64,000 bases of DNA. It comes from Pelagihabitans sp963710535. GTDB lineage: Bacteria; Bacteroidota; Bacteroidia; Flavobacteriales; Flavobacteriaceae. The first letter of the stretch is position 1. Each line of letters starts with the position of its first letter. The stretch covers positions 310,001 to 374,000 of the forward strand of contig CAVQAW010000010.1 of assembly GCA_963710535.1 (NCBI GenBank). Reading direction: 5' to 3'. The notes under the pieces are model-generated. The model was given only the letters and a program-made list of their open reading frames with translations, was not told where the DNA came from and did no database searches. Made by a program: the position numbers and the translations under genes. Below are positions 52,056 to 61,331 of the stretch, piece after piece.

Positions 52056-53589
52056 ATGAACACCCTGAAAAAAGCCTCCTCGGCCCTTATTTCCGTATTC
52101 CATAAAGACGGGTTGGAACCCATCGTCAGAAAATTCCAGGAACTGGGCATCACCATCTATTCCACGGGGGGTACCGAAAAATTCATCAGGGATCTGGGTA
52201 TCGAAGTGGTGCCGGTGGAAGAGGTTACCAGTTATCCCTCCATTTTGGGCGGTCGTGTAAAAACATTGCATCCCAAAGGTGTTCGGCGGTATTTTGAACA
52301 GGCAGGACGACGCTGGCGATTTGGCCCAGTTGGAAGAATTTGAAATTCCGCAGATCGATATCGTGATCGTAGACCTATACCCTTTTGAAAAGACGGTGGC
52401 TAGCGGTGCGACCGAACAGGAAATCATAGAAAAGATAGATATAGGGGGCATTTCGTTGATACGGGCCGCAGCAAAGAACTTCAAGGATGTTATATGCGTC
52501 TCGGCAAGGGAAGATTATGGAGAATTCCTCACATTGATTGCCGAGGGCAAGGGAAGAACTGGCTTGGTAGACCGAAAGCGTTTTGCTGCAAAGGCATTCA
52601 ACATCTCGTCTCATTATGATACTGCCATATTCAATTATTTCAACAAAGACCATGGGGAAGCCGCTTTAAAAATCAGTGAACCCAAGGGGCAGGTGCTCCG
52701 ATACGGCGAAAACCCACATCAAAAAGGATATTTCTTCGGTGATTTTGAGGCGATGTTTTCCAAATTGCATGGAAAAGAGCTTTCTTATAACAACCTATTG
52801 GACGTTGATGCCGCGGTAAACTTGATGAACGAGTTTAAAAATGACGATCCGACCTTTGCGATTTTGAAACACAACAATGCCTGCGGGCTATCTACTCGGA
52901 AAACATTGCACCAAGCCTATGTTGACGCCTTGGCAGGGGACCCGGTTTCCGCATTTGGCGGCATCCTGATCAGCAATGTGGAAATCGATAAGGCCACCGC
53001 TTCGGAAATACATGAGCTCTTTTGTGAAGTGGTCATTGCCCCGAGTTATGCAGCCGATGCCCTCCAGATTCTTATGGGGAAGAAAAACAGGATCATCTTG
53101 GTTCAGCATGAGGTATCACTGCCCGATACCCTGGTCAGGACGTGCCTGAACGGTGTTTTGGTGCAGGAGAAAGACCAGAAGACCGACAGTGTGAAAGACC
53201 TGCAATTGGTCACCAAGAAAAAACCGACCCAAAATGAACTGGACGATTTGATCTTTGCTTCCAAACTCTGCAAGCATACGAAGAGCAATACCATTGTACT
53301 GGCGAAGAACAAACAGTTGTGCGCCAGCGGTACGGGGCAGACTTCCCGTGTCGATGCGCTGAACCAAGCCATTCACAAGGCGAAATCTTTCGATTTTGAC
53401 CTTCAGGGTGCCGTAATGGCCAGTGATGCCTTCTTCCCTTTTCCCGATTGTGTGGAAATCGCCTATAATAATGGTATAAGCTGTGTCATTCAGCCCGGCG
53501 GGTCGATCAAAGACCAGTTGAGTGTCGATTTTTGCGACAAAAATGGCATGGCCATGGTAATGACGGGCACCCGTCATTTTAAGCATTAA
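52056..53589 (+). pseudogene. purH: purH, bifunctional AICAR transformylase/IMP cyclohydrolase, split by a one-base frameshift
   Basis: The ATG frame (52056-52343) encodes the first 73 residues of the MGS-like IMP cyclohydrolase domain, ending correctly at GGRVKTLHPK, and then becomes nonsense. The proper sequence resumes in the +1 frame as VFGGILNRQDDAGDL to 53589. One extra A in the AAA at 52275-52277 accounts for it; removing it yields 510 residues, the normal family length. The AICAR transformylase domain, with KHNNACGLS and CASGTGQTSRVDA, is otherwise intact. The enzyme performs the last two steps of IMP synthesis in the cytoplasm. Because the gene is needed for purine synthesis and everything else is well preserved, a sequencing or assembly error is the simplest explanation. 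A genuine mutation or +1 frameshifting at CCC-A is possible. Confidence 0.93.
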
Positions 53590-53595
53590 ATTCAT

Positions 53596-53603
53596 TACTT
53601 TTG
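53596..53603 (+). promoter_or_regulatory. -7 element upstream of mreB
   Basis: TACTTTTG, an exact TAnnTTTG, lies 42 bases before the mreB ATG, just past the purH stop codon. No TTG at the usual distance is visible. Confidence 0.55.
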
Positions 53604-53645
53604 ACGATATTATTTACCTTTAATCGAAACCAAACGAAATAGCCA

Positions 53646-54674
53646 ATGGGATTTTTTGATTTCCTGACCGAAGAAATTGCCATCGACCTGGGCACTGCGA
53701 ACACCCTTATCATCCATAACGACAAAGTAGTGGTCGATAGCCCATCGATCGTTGCAAGGGACCGGGTTTCCGGCAAAATTATTGCCGTTGGCAAGGAGGC
53801 GAACATGATGCAAGGAAAGACCCATGAAAATATCAAGACCATACGGCCTTTGAAAGATGGGGTCATCGCCGATTTCGACGCTTCGGAAAAAATGATCAAC
53901 ATGTTCATCAAGAACATCCCCGCTTTAAAGAAAAAATGGTTTCCCCCGGCACTGCGCATGGTAATCTGCATTCCATCGGGCATTACCGAAGTGGAAATGC
54001 GCGCGGTAAGGGAGTCGGCAGAAAGGGTGAACGGCAAGGAAGTATACCTTATCCATGAACCCATGGCGGCCGCCATAGGGATTGGATTGGACATCATGCA
54101 GCCCAAAGGAAACATGATCGTCGATATCGGTGGGGGTACCACTGAAATTGCAGTCATCGCATTGGGAGGTATCGTATGTGATAAATCGGTCAAAATTGCG
54201 GGGGACGTCTTTACCAATGACATCATTTATTATATGCGCACCCAGCACAACCTCTACATCGGGGAGAGTACTGCGGAAAATATTAAAATCGAAATCGGGT
54301 CGGCCACTGAAGATCTTCAAAACCCACCGGAAGACAAATCGGTGCAAGGGCGTGATTTATTGACCGGCAAGCCCAAGCAAGTGCAAATTTCCTATAGGGA
54401 AATCGCCAAAGCATTGGACAAATCGATACTTAGGGTCGAGGACGCGGTGATGGAGACACTTTCCCAAACACCTCCGGAACTGGCCGCCGACATTTATAAT
54501 ACAGGGATATACATGGCAGGTGGAGGATCGATGTTGCGAGGCCTGGACAGAAGGCTGTCACAAAAGACCGATTTGCCCGTATACATTGCCGAAGACCCGC
54601 TAAGGGCAGTAGTTCGGGGTACCGGAATCGCATTAAAAAATCTTGAACGGTACAAGAGCATTTTAATTAAATAG
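53646..54674 (+). CDS. mreB: Rod shape-determining protein MreB
   Basis: A 342-residue actin-like ATPase. It includes AIDLGTANTLIIHNDK for phosphate 1, KTHENIKTIRPLKDGVIADFD split in the usual way, MVIDIG-type VDIGGGTTEIAVIALGG for phosphate 2, AGDVFTNDIIYYMR, and GIYMAGGGSMLRGLDRRL for the adenosine motif. It forms filaments at the inner membrane and guides the elongasome. It is the first gene of the operon mreB-mreC-mreD-mrdA-rodA. Length is normal. Confidence 0.97.
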   Translation: MGFFDFLTEEIAIDLGTANTLIIHNDKVVVDSPSIVARDRVSGKIIAVGKEANMMQGKTHENIKTIRPLKDGVIADFDASEKMINMFIKNIPALKKKWFPPALRMVICIPSGITEVEMRAVRESAERVNGKEVYLIHEPMAAAIGIGLDIMQPKGNMIVDIGGGTTEIAVIALGGIVCDKSVKIAGDVFTNDIIYYMRTQHNLYIGESTAENIKIEIGSATEDLQNPPEDKSVQGRDLLTGKPKQVQISYREIAKALDKSILRVEDAVMETLSQTPPELAADIYNTGIYMAGGGSMLRGLDRRLSQKTDLPVYIAEDPLRAVVRGTGIALKNLERYKSILIK

Positions 54675-54761
54675 AGGTCCATCCCATGGGTGGCACCTTG
54701 CTGAAAATCGACCTTACCAAAATGGGATACTTGCACGGGCTTCAAGAAAATTAAAGAGTGA

Positions 54762-55580
54762 ATGCAACAAATCATCAATTTTGTAATACGTCATAAGAAT
54801 TTTCTACTCTATCTGTTTTTGTTGCTCATTTCGTTGGCGTTTACCATCCAATCCCATTCCTATCACCAGTCTCGGTTTTTTAATTCTGCAAACTGGATCA
54901 CTGGAAATGTTTATGAAACCAAACAAAGTATTTCGGCCTATTTCGATCTGAGGGAGGAAAACGAAAAATTGATCGTCGAAAACCAACGCTTGCGCAAGAT
55001 GCTTTTCAACATAGCTCCAAAGGATACCATCAGCCTGGATTCCACACAAATGCGCTATACGGTCACAACAGGGCGGGTGATTAAAAATAGCTTCGCGGAA
55101 TCGCGCAATTACATCACCATCGATCGTGGCAGGGAAGACAGTATAAAACCCGATATGGGCGTGATCACTTCCAAAGGTATTCTGGGAATTATTGAAAATA
55201 CCTCCGCCAACTACGCAACGGTACAGAGTATATTGAACGAAAATTCGAACATCAATGCCAAAATAAAAAATACGGACCACTTTGGCTCCTTGGTCTGGGA
55301 TACCAAACGCTACGACGTGGTTCAGTTGATCGACATTCCCCGCATGGTGTCTTTGAACATTGGCGACACTATCGTAACTGGGGCCATGAGCAGTATTTTT
55401 CCCGAGAACATTCCTATAGGAACGATCCAAAAATTCGACCTGGATACCGCGAACAGTTTTTATCAGATCGAAGTGAAGCTATTTAATGACATGACCAATA
55501 TTCGTCATGTATATATTGTGAACAATGTACACCGCAAGGAAATACAGGAACTGGAATCCAAAAACTTGAATGAACAATAG
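54762..55580 (+). CDS. mreC: Rod shape-determining protein MreC
   Basis: A 272-residue protein with one N-terminal membrane helix (FLLYLFLLLISLAFTIQ), a coiled coil (about 65-90, DLREENEKLIVENQRLRKML) and a beta-rich periplasmic domain with SRNYITIDRGREDSIKPDMG and TSKGILGIIENTSANYATVQ. It links MreB, MreD and PBP2 in the elongation complex. Its 3' end overlaps mreD by 11 bases. Confidence 0.95.
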   Translation: MQQIINFVIRHKNFLLYLFLLLISLAFTIQSHSYHQSRFFNSANWITGNVYETKQSISAYFDLREENEKLIVENQRLRKMLFNIAPKDTISLDSTQMRYTVTTGRVIKNSFAESRNYITIDRGREDSIKPDMGVITSKGILGIIENTSANYATVQSILNENSNINAKIKNTDHFGSLVWDTKRYDVVQLIDIPRMVSLNIGDTIVTGAMSSIFPENIPIGTIQKFDLDTANSFYQIEVKLFNDMTNIRHVYIVNNVHRKEIQELESKNLNEQ

Positions 55581-56076
55581 TTACTTTATCAATACCGTTC
55601 GATTTGTACTGCTTGTTTTGGTGCAAGTGCTGGTTTTCAATCAGCTTAATTTTTTTGGATTCATCAATCCCATGGTGTATATTCTATTTTTATATTGGTA
55701 TCCGATAAGCGCGGGCCGTGCATCGTTCATCGGAGTCAGTTTTTTGTTGGGATTGTTCATCGACTTCTTTTCAGACACTATGGCCCTGCATGCCGCATCG
55801 ACGGTTACCTTGGCCTATCTGAGGCCCACAATAATGCGTTTTGTTTTTGGGGTAAATATAGAATTTCAAAGTTTTAAGTTGAGCAACAGCACTAGGGCAC
55901 AACAATTTACTTTTTTGGCGTTATTAATAGTAGTGCATCATTTGGTGTTTTTTACGCTCGAAATTTTTAGTTTGGCCAATATTTTGATGATACTTAAAAA
56001 AGTTGTGGTCATTGGAGCCGCATCCATGCTACTTTGTTTACTGTTCAATTCACTATTTAGCGTCGGCAAGGAATGA
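55570..56076 (+). CDS. mreD: Rod shape-determining protein MreD
   Basis: A 168-residue integral membrane protein with five to six spans, typical of MreD (NQLNFFGFINPMVYILFLYWYPI region, then FIGVSFLLGLFIDFFSDTMALHA). It overlaps mreC by 11 bases and the PBP2 gene by four (ATGA), so the operon is translationally coupled. MreD stabilises MreC and PBP2 in the inner membrane. Assignment by length, topology and position. Confidence 0.92.
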   Translation: MNNSYFINTVRFVLLVLVQVLVFNQLNFFGFINPMVYILFLYWYPISAGRASFIGVSFLLGLFIDFFSDTMALHAASTVTLAYLRPTIMRFVFGVNIEFQSFKLSNSTRAQQFTFLALLIVVHHLVFFTLEIFSLANILMILKKVVVIGAASMLLCLLFNSLFSVGKE

Positions 56077-57941
56077 AAAAGATTTTGCTTTCATCGATCA
56101 TCATTATCATCGGGTTCACCTTCCTCGGTCGGCTGAGCTATTTACAAATTTTCAGTTCTTCCACCAATCAGGTCTTGGAAGATCCTGCCATAAAAGCGGT
56201 TTATGACTATCCCGAACGCGGTTATATTTACGACCGCAACGGCAAACTATTGGTGGCCAATGACCCAGCGTACGACGTCATGGTCATTCCCAGGGAGGTA
56301 AAGGAATTGGATACGCTGGAATTTTGTGCCCTGTTGGGTATCGACAAGGAAAAATTCTTAAAAGAACTCAAAAAAGCACGCACTTATTCTCCAAGACTTC
56401 CGTCAGTGCTGGTACCGCAGCTATCCAAGGAAGATTATGCCAAATTGCAGGAAAAGATGAGGCATTACCAAGGTTTTTATATCCAGAAACGCTCCTTGCG
56501 CTATTATGATACGAACAGCGGAGCCAACATTCTTGGGTATATCAGTGAAGTCAATGAACGAGATCTGGAGCGAAATCCTTATTATGTCCAAGGCGAGCTC
56601 ACAGGCCGTACCGGTATAGAAAAGCAATACGAAGATCTCCTAAGGGGAAGAAAGGGGGTACAATATATTCAGAAAGATCGCTTCAACAGAGACATCGGGC
56701 CTTACAAAAGTGGCACATGGGATACCTTGCCGGAACAGGGTAAGGAAATCAACGTCACCCTTGATAAAGATCTGCAGGAATACGGAGAACGGCTCATGCA
56801 CGGCAAGTGGGGGGGCGTCGTGGCCATCGAACCTGGCACGGGAGAAATTCTTGCGATGGTATCCGGGCCTACCTACGACCCCAAACTTTTGGTCGGCAGA
56901 GATCGCTCTGCCAATTACAGCAAATTGCATTACGACTCTATCTCCAAACCCCTGTTCGATCGGTCAATCTTGGCGGAAGGTTCTCCCGGCTCGCCCTTTA
57001 AGACCATCAATGCCCTTATTGCACTTCAGGAAGGGGCAATCACCCCGGAAACCACCTTTACCTGTTACCATGGATTTTATGTCGGCGGCAGAAAAAGAGG
57101 ATGCCACTGTGGGGGCGGTAGCCGAAATTTGCACACCGGAATTTACAAATCCTGCAATGCCTATTTTGCAGGTACATTCAGGAAAATCTACGATAAATTT
57201 GAGACCACCGATGAGGCGATGGATGTTTGGGAAAAGCATGTGAAGAGTTTTGGACTGGGCGATTTTTTGCACTATGATCTGCCGGAAGGAAAGAGGGGCA
57301 GGATTCCCAGCAAGGAATATTATGATAAATGGTATGGAGACAACAGATGGAGCTCATCCTATATCATCTCCAACTCCATCGGACAGGGAGAGGTTTCCGT
57401 TACTCCCGTGCAATTGGCGAACATGACCGCGGCCATTGCCAACCGCGGATTCTACTTTACCCCCCACATCCTTAAAAAAGTGGAAGGCAAGGACATCACC
57501 AATCCTGAGTATGTAGTGCCCAAATATACCACCATTGACAGGAAACATTTTGACCCCGTGGTACAAGGTATGGCAGATGTTTACAAAATGGGGACGGCCA
57601 GAGGCGTTCAGATACCTGGCATTGATATAGCCGGTAAAACCGGTACGGTTGAGAACTTCACCAAGATAAATGGTGTACGCACCCAATTGACCGACCACTC
57701 GGTTTTTGTGGCCTTTGCCCCAGTGGACAACCCCAGGATCGCCATTGCGGTTTATATCGAGAACGGCTATTTTGGCGCTCGATACGCTGGCCATATCGCC
57801 TCTCTGATGATTGAAAAATACTTGAAGGGCGAGATCAGCCGAAAAGATTTGGAAAAAAGAATGCTTGAGAAAACTTTGGAATTGGAATATGCCAAACCCT
57901 ATAGCGGGGAAGAATTCAAAATAAACGAGCGTGTCTGGTAG
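56073..57941 (+). CDS. mrdA: Penicillin-binding protein 2 (transpeptidase, elongation)
   Basis: A 622-residue class B PBP. It has an N-terminal membrane helix (ILLSSIIIIIGFTFLGRLSYL) and the dimerisation domain with ERGYIYDRNGKLLVAND. The transpeptidase domain has the active Ser-x2-Lys in GSPGSPFKTINAL, Ser-x-Asn as SNSIGQGEVSVTPVQLAN and Lys-Thr-Gly in DIAGKTGTVEN. It crosslinks peptidoglycan in the lateral wall with RodA. It overlaps mreD by 4 bases and rodA by 11 bases. Confidence 0.96.
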   Translation: MKKILLSSIIIIIGFTFLGRLSYLQIFSSSTNQVLEDPAIKAVYDYPERGYIYDRNGKLLVANDPAYDVMVIPREVKELDTLEFCALLGIDKEKFLKELKKARTYSPRLPSVLVPQLSKEDYAKLQEKMRHYQGFYIQKRSLRYYDTNSGANILGYISEVNERDLERNPYYVQGELTGRTGIEKQYEDLLRGRKGVQYIQKDRFNRDIGPYKSGTWDTLPEQGKEINVTLDKDLQEYGERLMHGKWGGVVAIEPGTGEILAMVSGPTYDPKLLVGRDRSANYSKLHYDSISKPLFDRSILAEGSPGSPFKTINALIALQEGAITPETTFTCYHGFYVGGRKRGCHCGGGSRNLHTGIYKSCNAYFAGTFRKIYDKFETTDEAMDVWEKHVKSFGLGDFLHYDLPEGKRGRIPSKEYYDKWYGDNRWSSSYIISNSIGQGEVSVTPVQLANMTAAIANRGFYFTPHILKKVEGKDITNPEYVVPKYTTIDRKHFDPVVQGMADVYKMGTARGVQIPGIDIAGKTGTVENFTKINGVRTQLTDHSVFVAFAPVDNPRIAIAVYIENGYFGARYAGHIASLMIEKYLKGEISRKDLEKRMLEKTLELEYAKPYSGEEFKINERVW

Positions 57942-59214
57942 CAGCGTCCTCAAACGTATCGATTGGCTATCCATTTTGTTTTATGCCCTGTTGGTGGCCA
58001 TCGGTTGGATAAATATTTATTCCACAACATTTTCCGAAGCCGATCCTTCCATCTTCAATTTTGACGCCTTGTATGGAAAGCAACTCCTTTTTATAGGCAC
58101 GAGTATTGTTGCCATCATTATTATCCTGGCCTTGGAAGCCAATTTTTTTGAACGGTTTTCAAGTGTGTTCTACCTTATTTCCATGATTTCCCTTCTCGGT
58201 CTTTTCGTTTTTGGTAAAACCATTGCGGGAGCCACTTCCTGGTACGGTCTTGGTTTTTTTAATCTCCAGCCCTCGGAATTTGCCAAATTGGCGACCGCTC
58301 TGGCCCTTGCCAAATACCTCAGTGATATACAAACCGATATCAAACACAGAAAAGATCAATTGTTCGCATTTCTGATCATTTTGATACCTGTATTGCTTGT
58401 CATTCCCCAACCCGATCCGGGGAGTGCCTTGGTGTTTTTTGCTTTGGTTTTTGTGCTTTTTAGGGAAGGCCTGCCCCTCTTTTACCTTTTGATCGCTTTT
58501 TTGCTCGTATTGGTTTTTGTGACCACTTTAATGTTCGGCACTACATGGGTGACGATTTTCCTTGCCATGGTCATCACCCTAATGTTTCTGCTCAAAAAGA
58601 AATCTTTTAAAATTCCCATATTGCCCTTGGTCGGCACTGCCGTGGTCACCATTTTGTTTTCGTTATCTGTGAACTTTGTGTTCAACAATATCTTCGAGCA
58701 AAGGCATCGCGATAGGTTCAGTTTGTGGTTGCGATTGGAAAAAGATCCGCAAAAATTGGAACAGATCCGTAAGACCATCGGCTACAATACGTACCAGTCC
58801 GAAAAAGCCATAGAATCCGGTGGTTTTTTTGGAAAGGGATTTTTGGAAGGCACCCGAACGAAGGGGGATTTTGTGCCGGAACAGCACACCGATTACATTT
58901 TTAGTACCGTTGGCGAAGAATGGGGATTTCTGGGTACCGCTTCAGTGGTGCTCTTATTCTCTTTTCTACTTTTGCGGTTGGTCTATCTGGCGGAGAGGCA
59001 AAAGAACGCTTTCAGCAGAATGTACGGCTATGGGGTCATCTCGATTCTATTGATCCATTATTTTATCAACATCGGGATGGTGATAGGCATATTGCCCACT
59101 ATTGGAATTCCGCTCCCTTTTTTCAGCTATGGGGGTTCCGGACTTCTTTTTTTCAGTGTGATGTTGTTCATTTTCTTGAAACTTGATTCGAACAGGCTAA
59201 GGGAAGGTATTTGA
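57931..59214 (+). CDS. rodA: Rod shape-determining protein RodA (SEDS glycosyltransferase)
   Basis: A 427-residue SEDS protein with about ten membrane spans. It includes SWYGLGFFNLQPSEFAKLATALALAKYLSD, VIPQPDPGSALVFFALVFVLF (catalytic Asp in QPD/DPG), GKGFLEGTRTKGDFVPEQHTDYIFS and IPLPFFSYGGSGLLFFSVML, all read in shorter pieces. It polymerises glycan strands from lipid II with PBP2 as partner. The last gene of the mre operon. It begins 11 bases before the end of the PBP2 gene. Confidence 0.96.
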   Translation: MSGSSVLKRIDWLSILFYALLVAIGWINIYSTTFSEADPSIFNFDALYGKQLLFIGTSIVAIIIILALEANFFERFSSVFYLISMISLLGLFVFGKTIAGATSWYGLGFFNLQPSEFAKLATALALAKYLSDIQTDIKHRKDQLFAFLIILIPVLLVIPQPDPGSALVFFALVFVLFREGLPLFYLLIAFLLVLVFVTTLMFGTTWVTIFLAMVITLMFLLKKKSFKIPILPLVGTAVVTILFSLSVNFVFNNIFEQRHRDRFSLWLRLEKDPQKLEQIRKTIGYNTYQSEKAIESGGFFGKGFLEGTRTKGDFVPEQHTDYIFSTVGEEWGFLGTASVVLLFSFLLLRLVYLAERQKNAFSRMYGYGVISILLIHYFINIGMVIGILPTIGIPLPFFSYGGSGLLFFSVMLFIFLKLDSNRLREGI

Positions 59215-59311
59215 GGCAGCCTATTTTGGTGGTCTTATATAGGGCCAAGATGAATTTTCGAAAATCGAAAAGGTGGGTTTGAATTCATTTTCGAGGTGAT
59301 AGGCTTGGCGC

Positions 59312-60130
59312 TCAAAATTCCCAATCCTCCAGCTCTACCCTTTGCTCCCATGCTGCTTCCAAAGAATCCGGCAACGCCTGAAAGAAATCGATATTGGTCA
59401 TCGCTTCAAGCTGATCGATGGTGACCGTAAACGACTGCAGCGGGGCGGTGCTCTCCCTGCCCAACATCAGGAAGGCGATCATTTTCATCGATTTGGCATC
59501 ACCCCGTGCCACGATTTTAAAAAAATAGCGCGGTACCGCGACGTCTTCCGTTCCGATGGTTTCAAGTCCGTTTTGCAGTACCCCGCCCGTGACGATATAA
59601 ACATCCCCGTACCTTCGTGCCCAACTTCGAACTTGCATTTCCAGACGGTTCCAAACCCCGGCGTTGAATGCCCTATCCTGAGGAGCGATATTGCTTGTAT
59701 AAAATGTTTCGTTATAGGCCTGTTCGGAAAACCTGCGGTCCCCTGCAGGGCATAAATGGCCGCGATCGTAGCCCGAACCTTTATAATTTCGCCAATCGGC
59801 CGACTTGGTCTTTACTTTGGGGTCTTCCAAAAAGTAGGGTCGCTTTCGATTTTGGCCGGTCAGTTGATCCCTTTTCAAAACATAGGCCACCCATTCGGCC
59901 TGTTCAAATGCTTCGCTATACGACAGCAGATAATGCTGGTGCCCAATCAATGCCCCTGTAGTGGAGCTCGGCATCAGATAAATCGGGATTTCAGTTGAAC
60001 TTTCTCCTGGTTCCGCGCCATAGGGGTCTGGCGTGTATAGGTGGTCAAAGAGCCAAAAACCCAATAAACAGCAGAGCATTAAAACGAGGTAAATCTGCTT
60101 ATTCCTTCTTCTGGAGTTCGATCGCGGCAT
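59312..60130 (-). CDS. Membrane-anchored DNA/RNA non-specific endonuclease
   Basis: A 272-residue protein. The start chosen is the ATG at 60130: on the minus strand an exact TAATTTTG -7 element ends five bases before it, and longer in-frame starts would overlap msrB. One N-terminal membrane helix (NKQIYLVLMLCCLLGFWLFDHLY) is followed by the NUC1/Endonuclease_NS domain. This has YDRGHLCPAGDRRFS (the DRGH metal/His motif), NIAPQDRAFNAGVWNRLE and YIVTGGVL. Such enzymes cut DNA and RNA with Mg2+. The topology places it in the periplasm, facing out. A role in nutrient uptake or defence against incoming DNA is inferred. Confidence 0.9.
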   Translation of the reverse strand: MPRSNSRRRNKQIYLVLMLCCLLGFWLFDHLYTPDPYGAEPGESSTEIPIYLMPSSTTGALIGHQHYLLSYSEAFEQAEWVAYVLKRDQLTGQNRKRPYFLEDPKVKTKSADWRNYKGSGYDRGHLCPAGDRRFSEQAYNETFYTSNIAPQDRAFNAGVWNRLEMQVRSWARRYGDVYIVTGGVLQNGLETIGTEDVAVPRYFFKIVARGDAKSMKMIAFLMLGRESTAPLQSFTVTIDQLEAMTNIDFFQALPDSLEAAWEQRVELEDWEF

Positions 60131-60135
60131 AGGCC

Positions 60136-60143
60136 CAAAATTA
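60136..60143 (-). promoter_or_regulatory. -7 element upstream of the endonuclease
   Basis: The minus strand reads TAATTTTG, an exact TAnnTTTG, five bases before the chosen ATG. The transcript would be nearly leaderless. Confidence 0.55.
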
Positions 60144-60251
60144 ATTAAATAATGACGATCTTTGTTGTTTATGCGCTGTATGTTCTCCATCAAAATTCCG
60201 ACCAAACATAAGAAATTTTTCAAACAGCAAATGCAAAACGGCACATCGTAA

Positions 60252-60719
60252 ATGGAACTAAAAAATAAGATGCTTACTTGGAAAGACGTCATCAACTTTT
60301 GTGTGAAAGGCAATCCCGTACCCGACCGAAGGGTGGAAAAAACCGACTTGGAATGGCGTGAACTATTGACCTCAGAGCAATATCGCGTGACGCGCAAAAA
60401 AGGTACCGAAGCCCCACATACCGGAGCATTGTGCAGTATTCACGATGCCGGAAAATACAACTGTGTGTGTTGTGATTCACCTTTGTTCGACTCAACCATC
60501 AAGTTCGAATCGGGAACAGGTTGGCCAAGTTTTACACAGCCCATACGCGAAAATGCCGTGAAGTATGAAAAGGACAGTAGCTTCGGAATGGTGCGCGTGG
60601 AGGTGATGTGCAACACTTGCGATGGCCACCTCGGCCACGTTTTTCCAGACGGACCCGAACCAGGCGGTTTAAGGTACTGCATCAATTCGGCCTCGATGAC
60701 ATTACAACCAGAAAAATAA
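60252..60719 (+). CDS. msrB: Peptide-methionine (R)-S-oxide reductase MsrB
   Basis: A 155-residue SelR-type enzyme. Zinc cysteines are in CVCCDS and VMCNTCDGHLGHVF (two CxxC motifs). The SGTGWPSF segment is intact, and the catalytic Cys is in GGLRYCINSASM. It reduces Met-(R)-sulfoxide in proteins. The gene is 4 nt upstream of msrA, forming an operon. No signal peptide is seen, so cytoplasmic. Confidence 0.96.
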   Translation: MELKNKMLTWKDVINFCVKGNPVPDRRVEKTDLEWRELLTSEQYRVTRKKGTEAPHTGALCSIHDAGKYNCVCCDSPLFDSTIKFESGTGWPSFTQPIRENAVKYEKDSSFGMVRVEVMCNTCDGHLGHVFPDGPEPGGLRYCINSASMTLQPEK

Positions 60720-60723
60720 TTCA

Positions 60724-61275
60724 ATGAAAGATCGGCAATTTGAGATGGCCACCTTGGGGGGTGGATGTTTTTGGTGCGTGGAAGCCGTACTCCAAGAACT
60801 GAAGGGCGTGGTTAAAATAGTTTCCGGGTATACCGGTGGAAATGCGCCGGGCAAACCTACCTATAGGGAAGTGTGCTCAGGACGCACCGGCCATGCGGAA
60901 GTAGTGCAGGTAACTTTTGACCCCAGACGGCTATCGTATCAGGACCTGCTGGGTGTTTTTATGACCAGCCACGACCCCACCACTTTGAACAGGCAGGGGG
61001 CGGATGTGGGCACCCAATACCGTTCGGTAGTCTACTATCACAATGAAGATCAAAAGCATGTGGCGGGAAGGGTTCTTGGTGAAATGGCCCAACACTTCGA
61101 TCACCCTATAGTGACTGAACTGAGTCCCCTGGGCACTTTTTATGAAGCTGAAGACTACCATCAGAATTATTACCGAAACAATACCTCACAGGGCTATTGT
61201 ACAGCCGTCATAACACCTAAAATTTCCAAATTGAGAAAGATGCATGCCGATAAACTTGGACACGGTACCCTATAG
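60724..61275 (+). CDS. msrA: Peptide-methionine (S)-S-oxide reductase MsrA
   Basis: A 183-residue enzyme with the catalytic GCFWCVEAV near residue 16, YTGGNAPGKPTYREVCSGRTGHAEVVQV-like family sequence read in shorter pieces (YTGGNAPGK, GRTGHAEVV), DPTTLNRQGADVGTQYRSVV and the C-terminal YHQNYYRNN. It reduces Met-(S)-sulfoxide, complementing MsrB. Ends at a strong bidirectional terminator shared with the convergent protease gene. Confidence 0.97.
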   Translation: MKDRQFEMATLGGGCFWCVEAVLQELKGVVKIVSGYTGGNAPGKPTYREVCSGRTGHAEVVQVTFDPRRLSYQDLLGVFMTSHDPTTLNRQGADVGTQYRSVVYYHNEDQKHVAGRVLGEMAQHFDHPIVTELSPLGTFYEAEDYHQNYYRNNTSQGYCTAVITPKISKLRKMHADKLGHGTL

Positions 61276-61280
61276 AAACT

Positions 61281-61316
61281 AAAAAAGGCCACTGAAATTT
61301 TCAGTGGCCTTTTTTA
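61281..61316. terminator. Bidirectional terminator between msrA and the S41 protease
   Basis: A stem AAAAAAGGCCACTGAA/TTCAGTGGCCTTTTTT with a small loop, with A and T runs on both sides, serves both convergent genes. Confidence 0.88.
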
Positions 61317-61331
61317 TTAGGGTTTCGAAGG

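Noticed and set aside
60131..60397. N-terminal extension of the endonuclease to 361 residues
   Set aside because: It would overlap msrB on the other strand, lacks domain features, and an exact -7 element lies just before the ATG at 60130.
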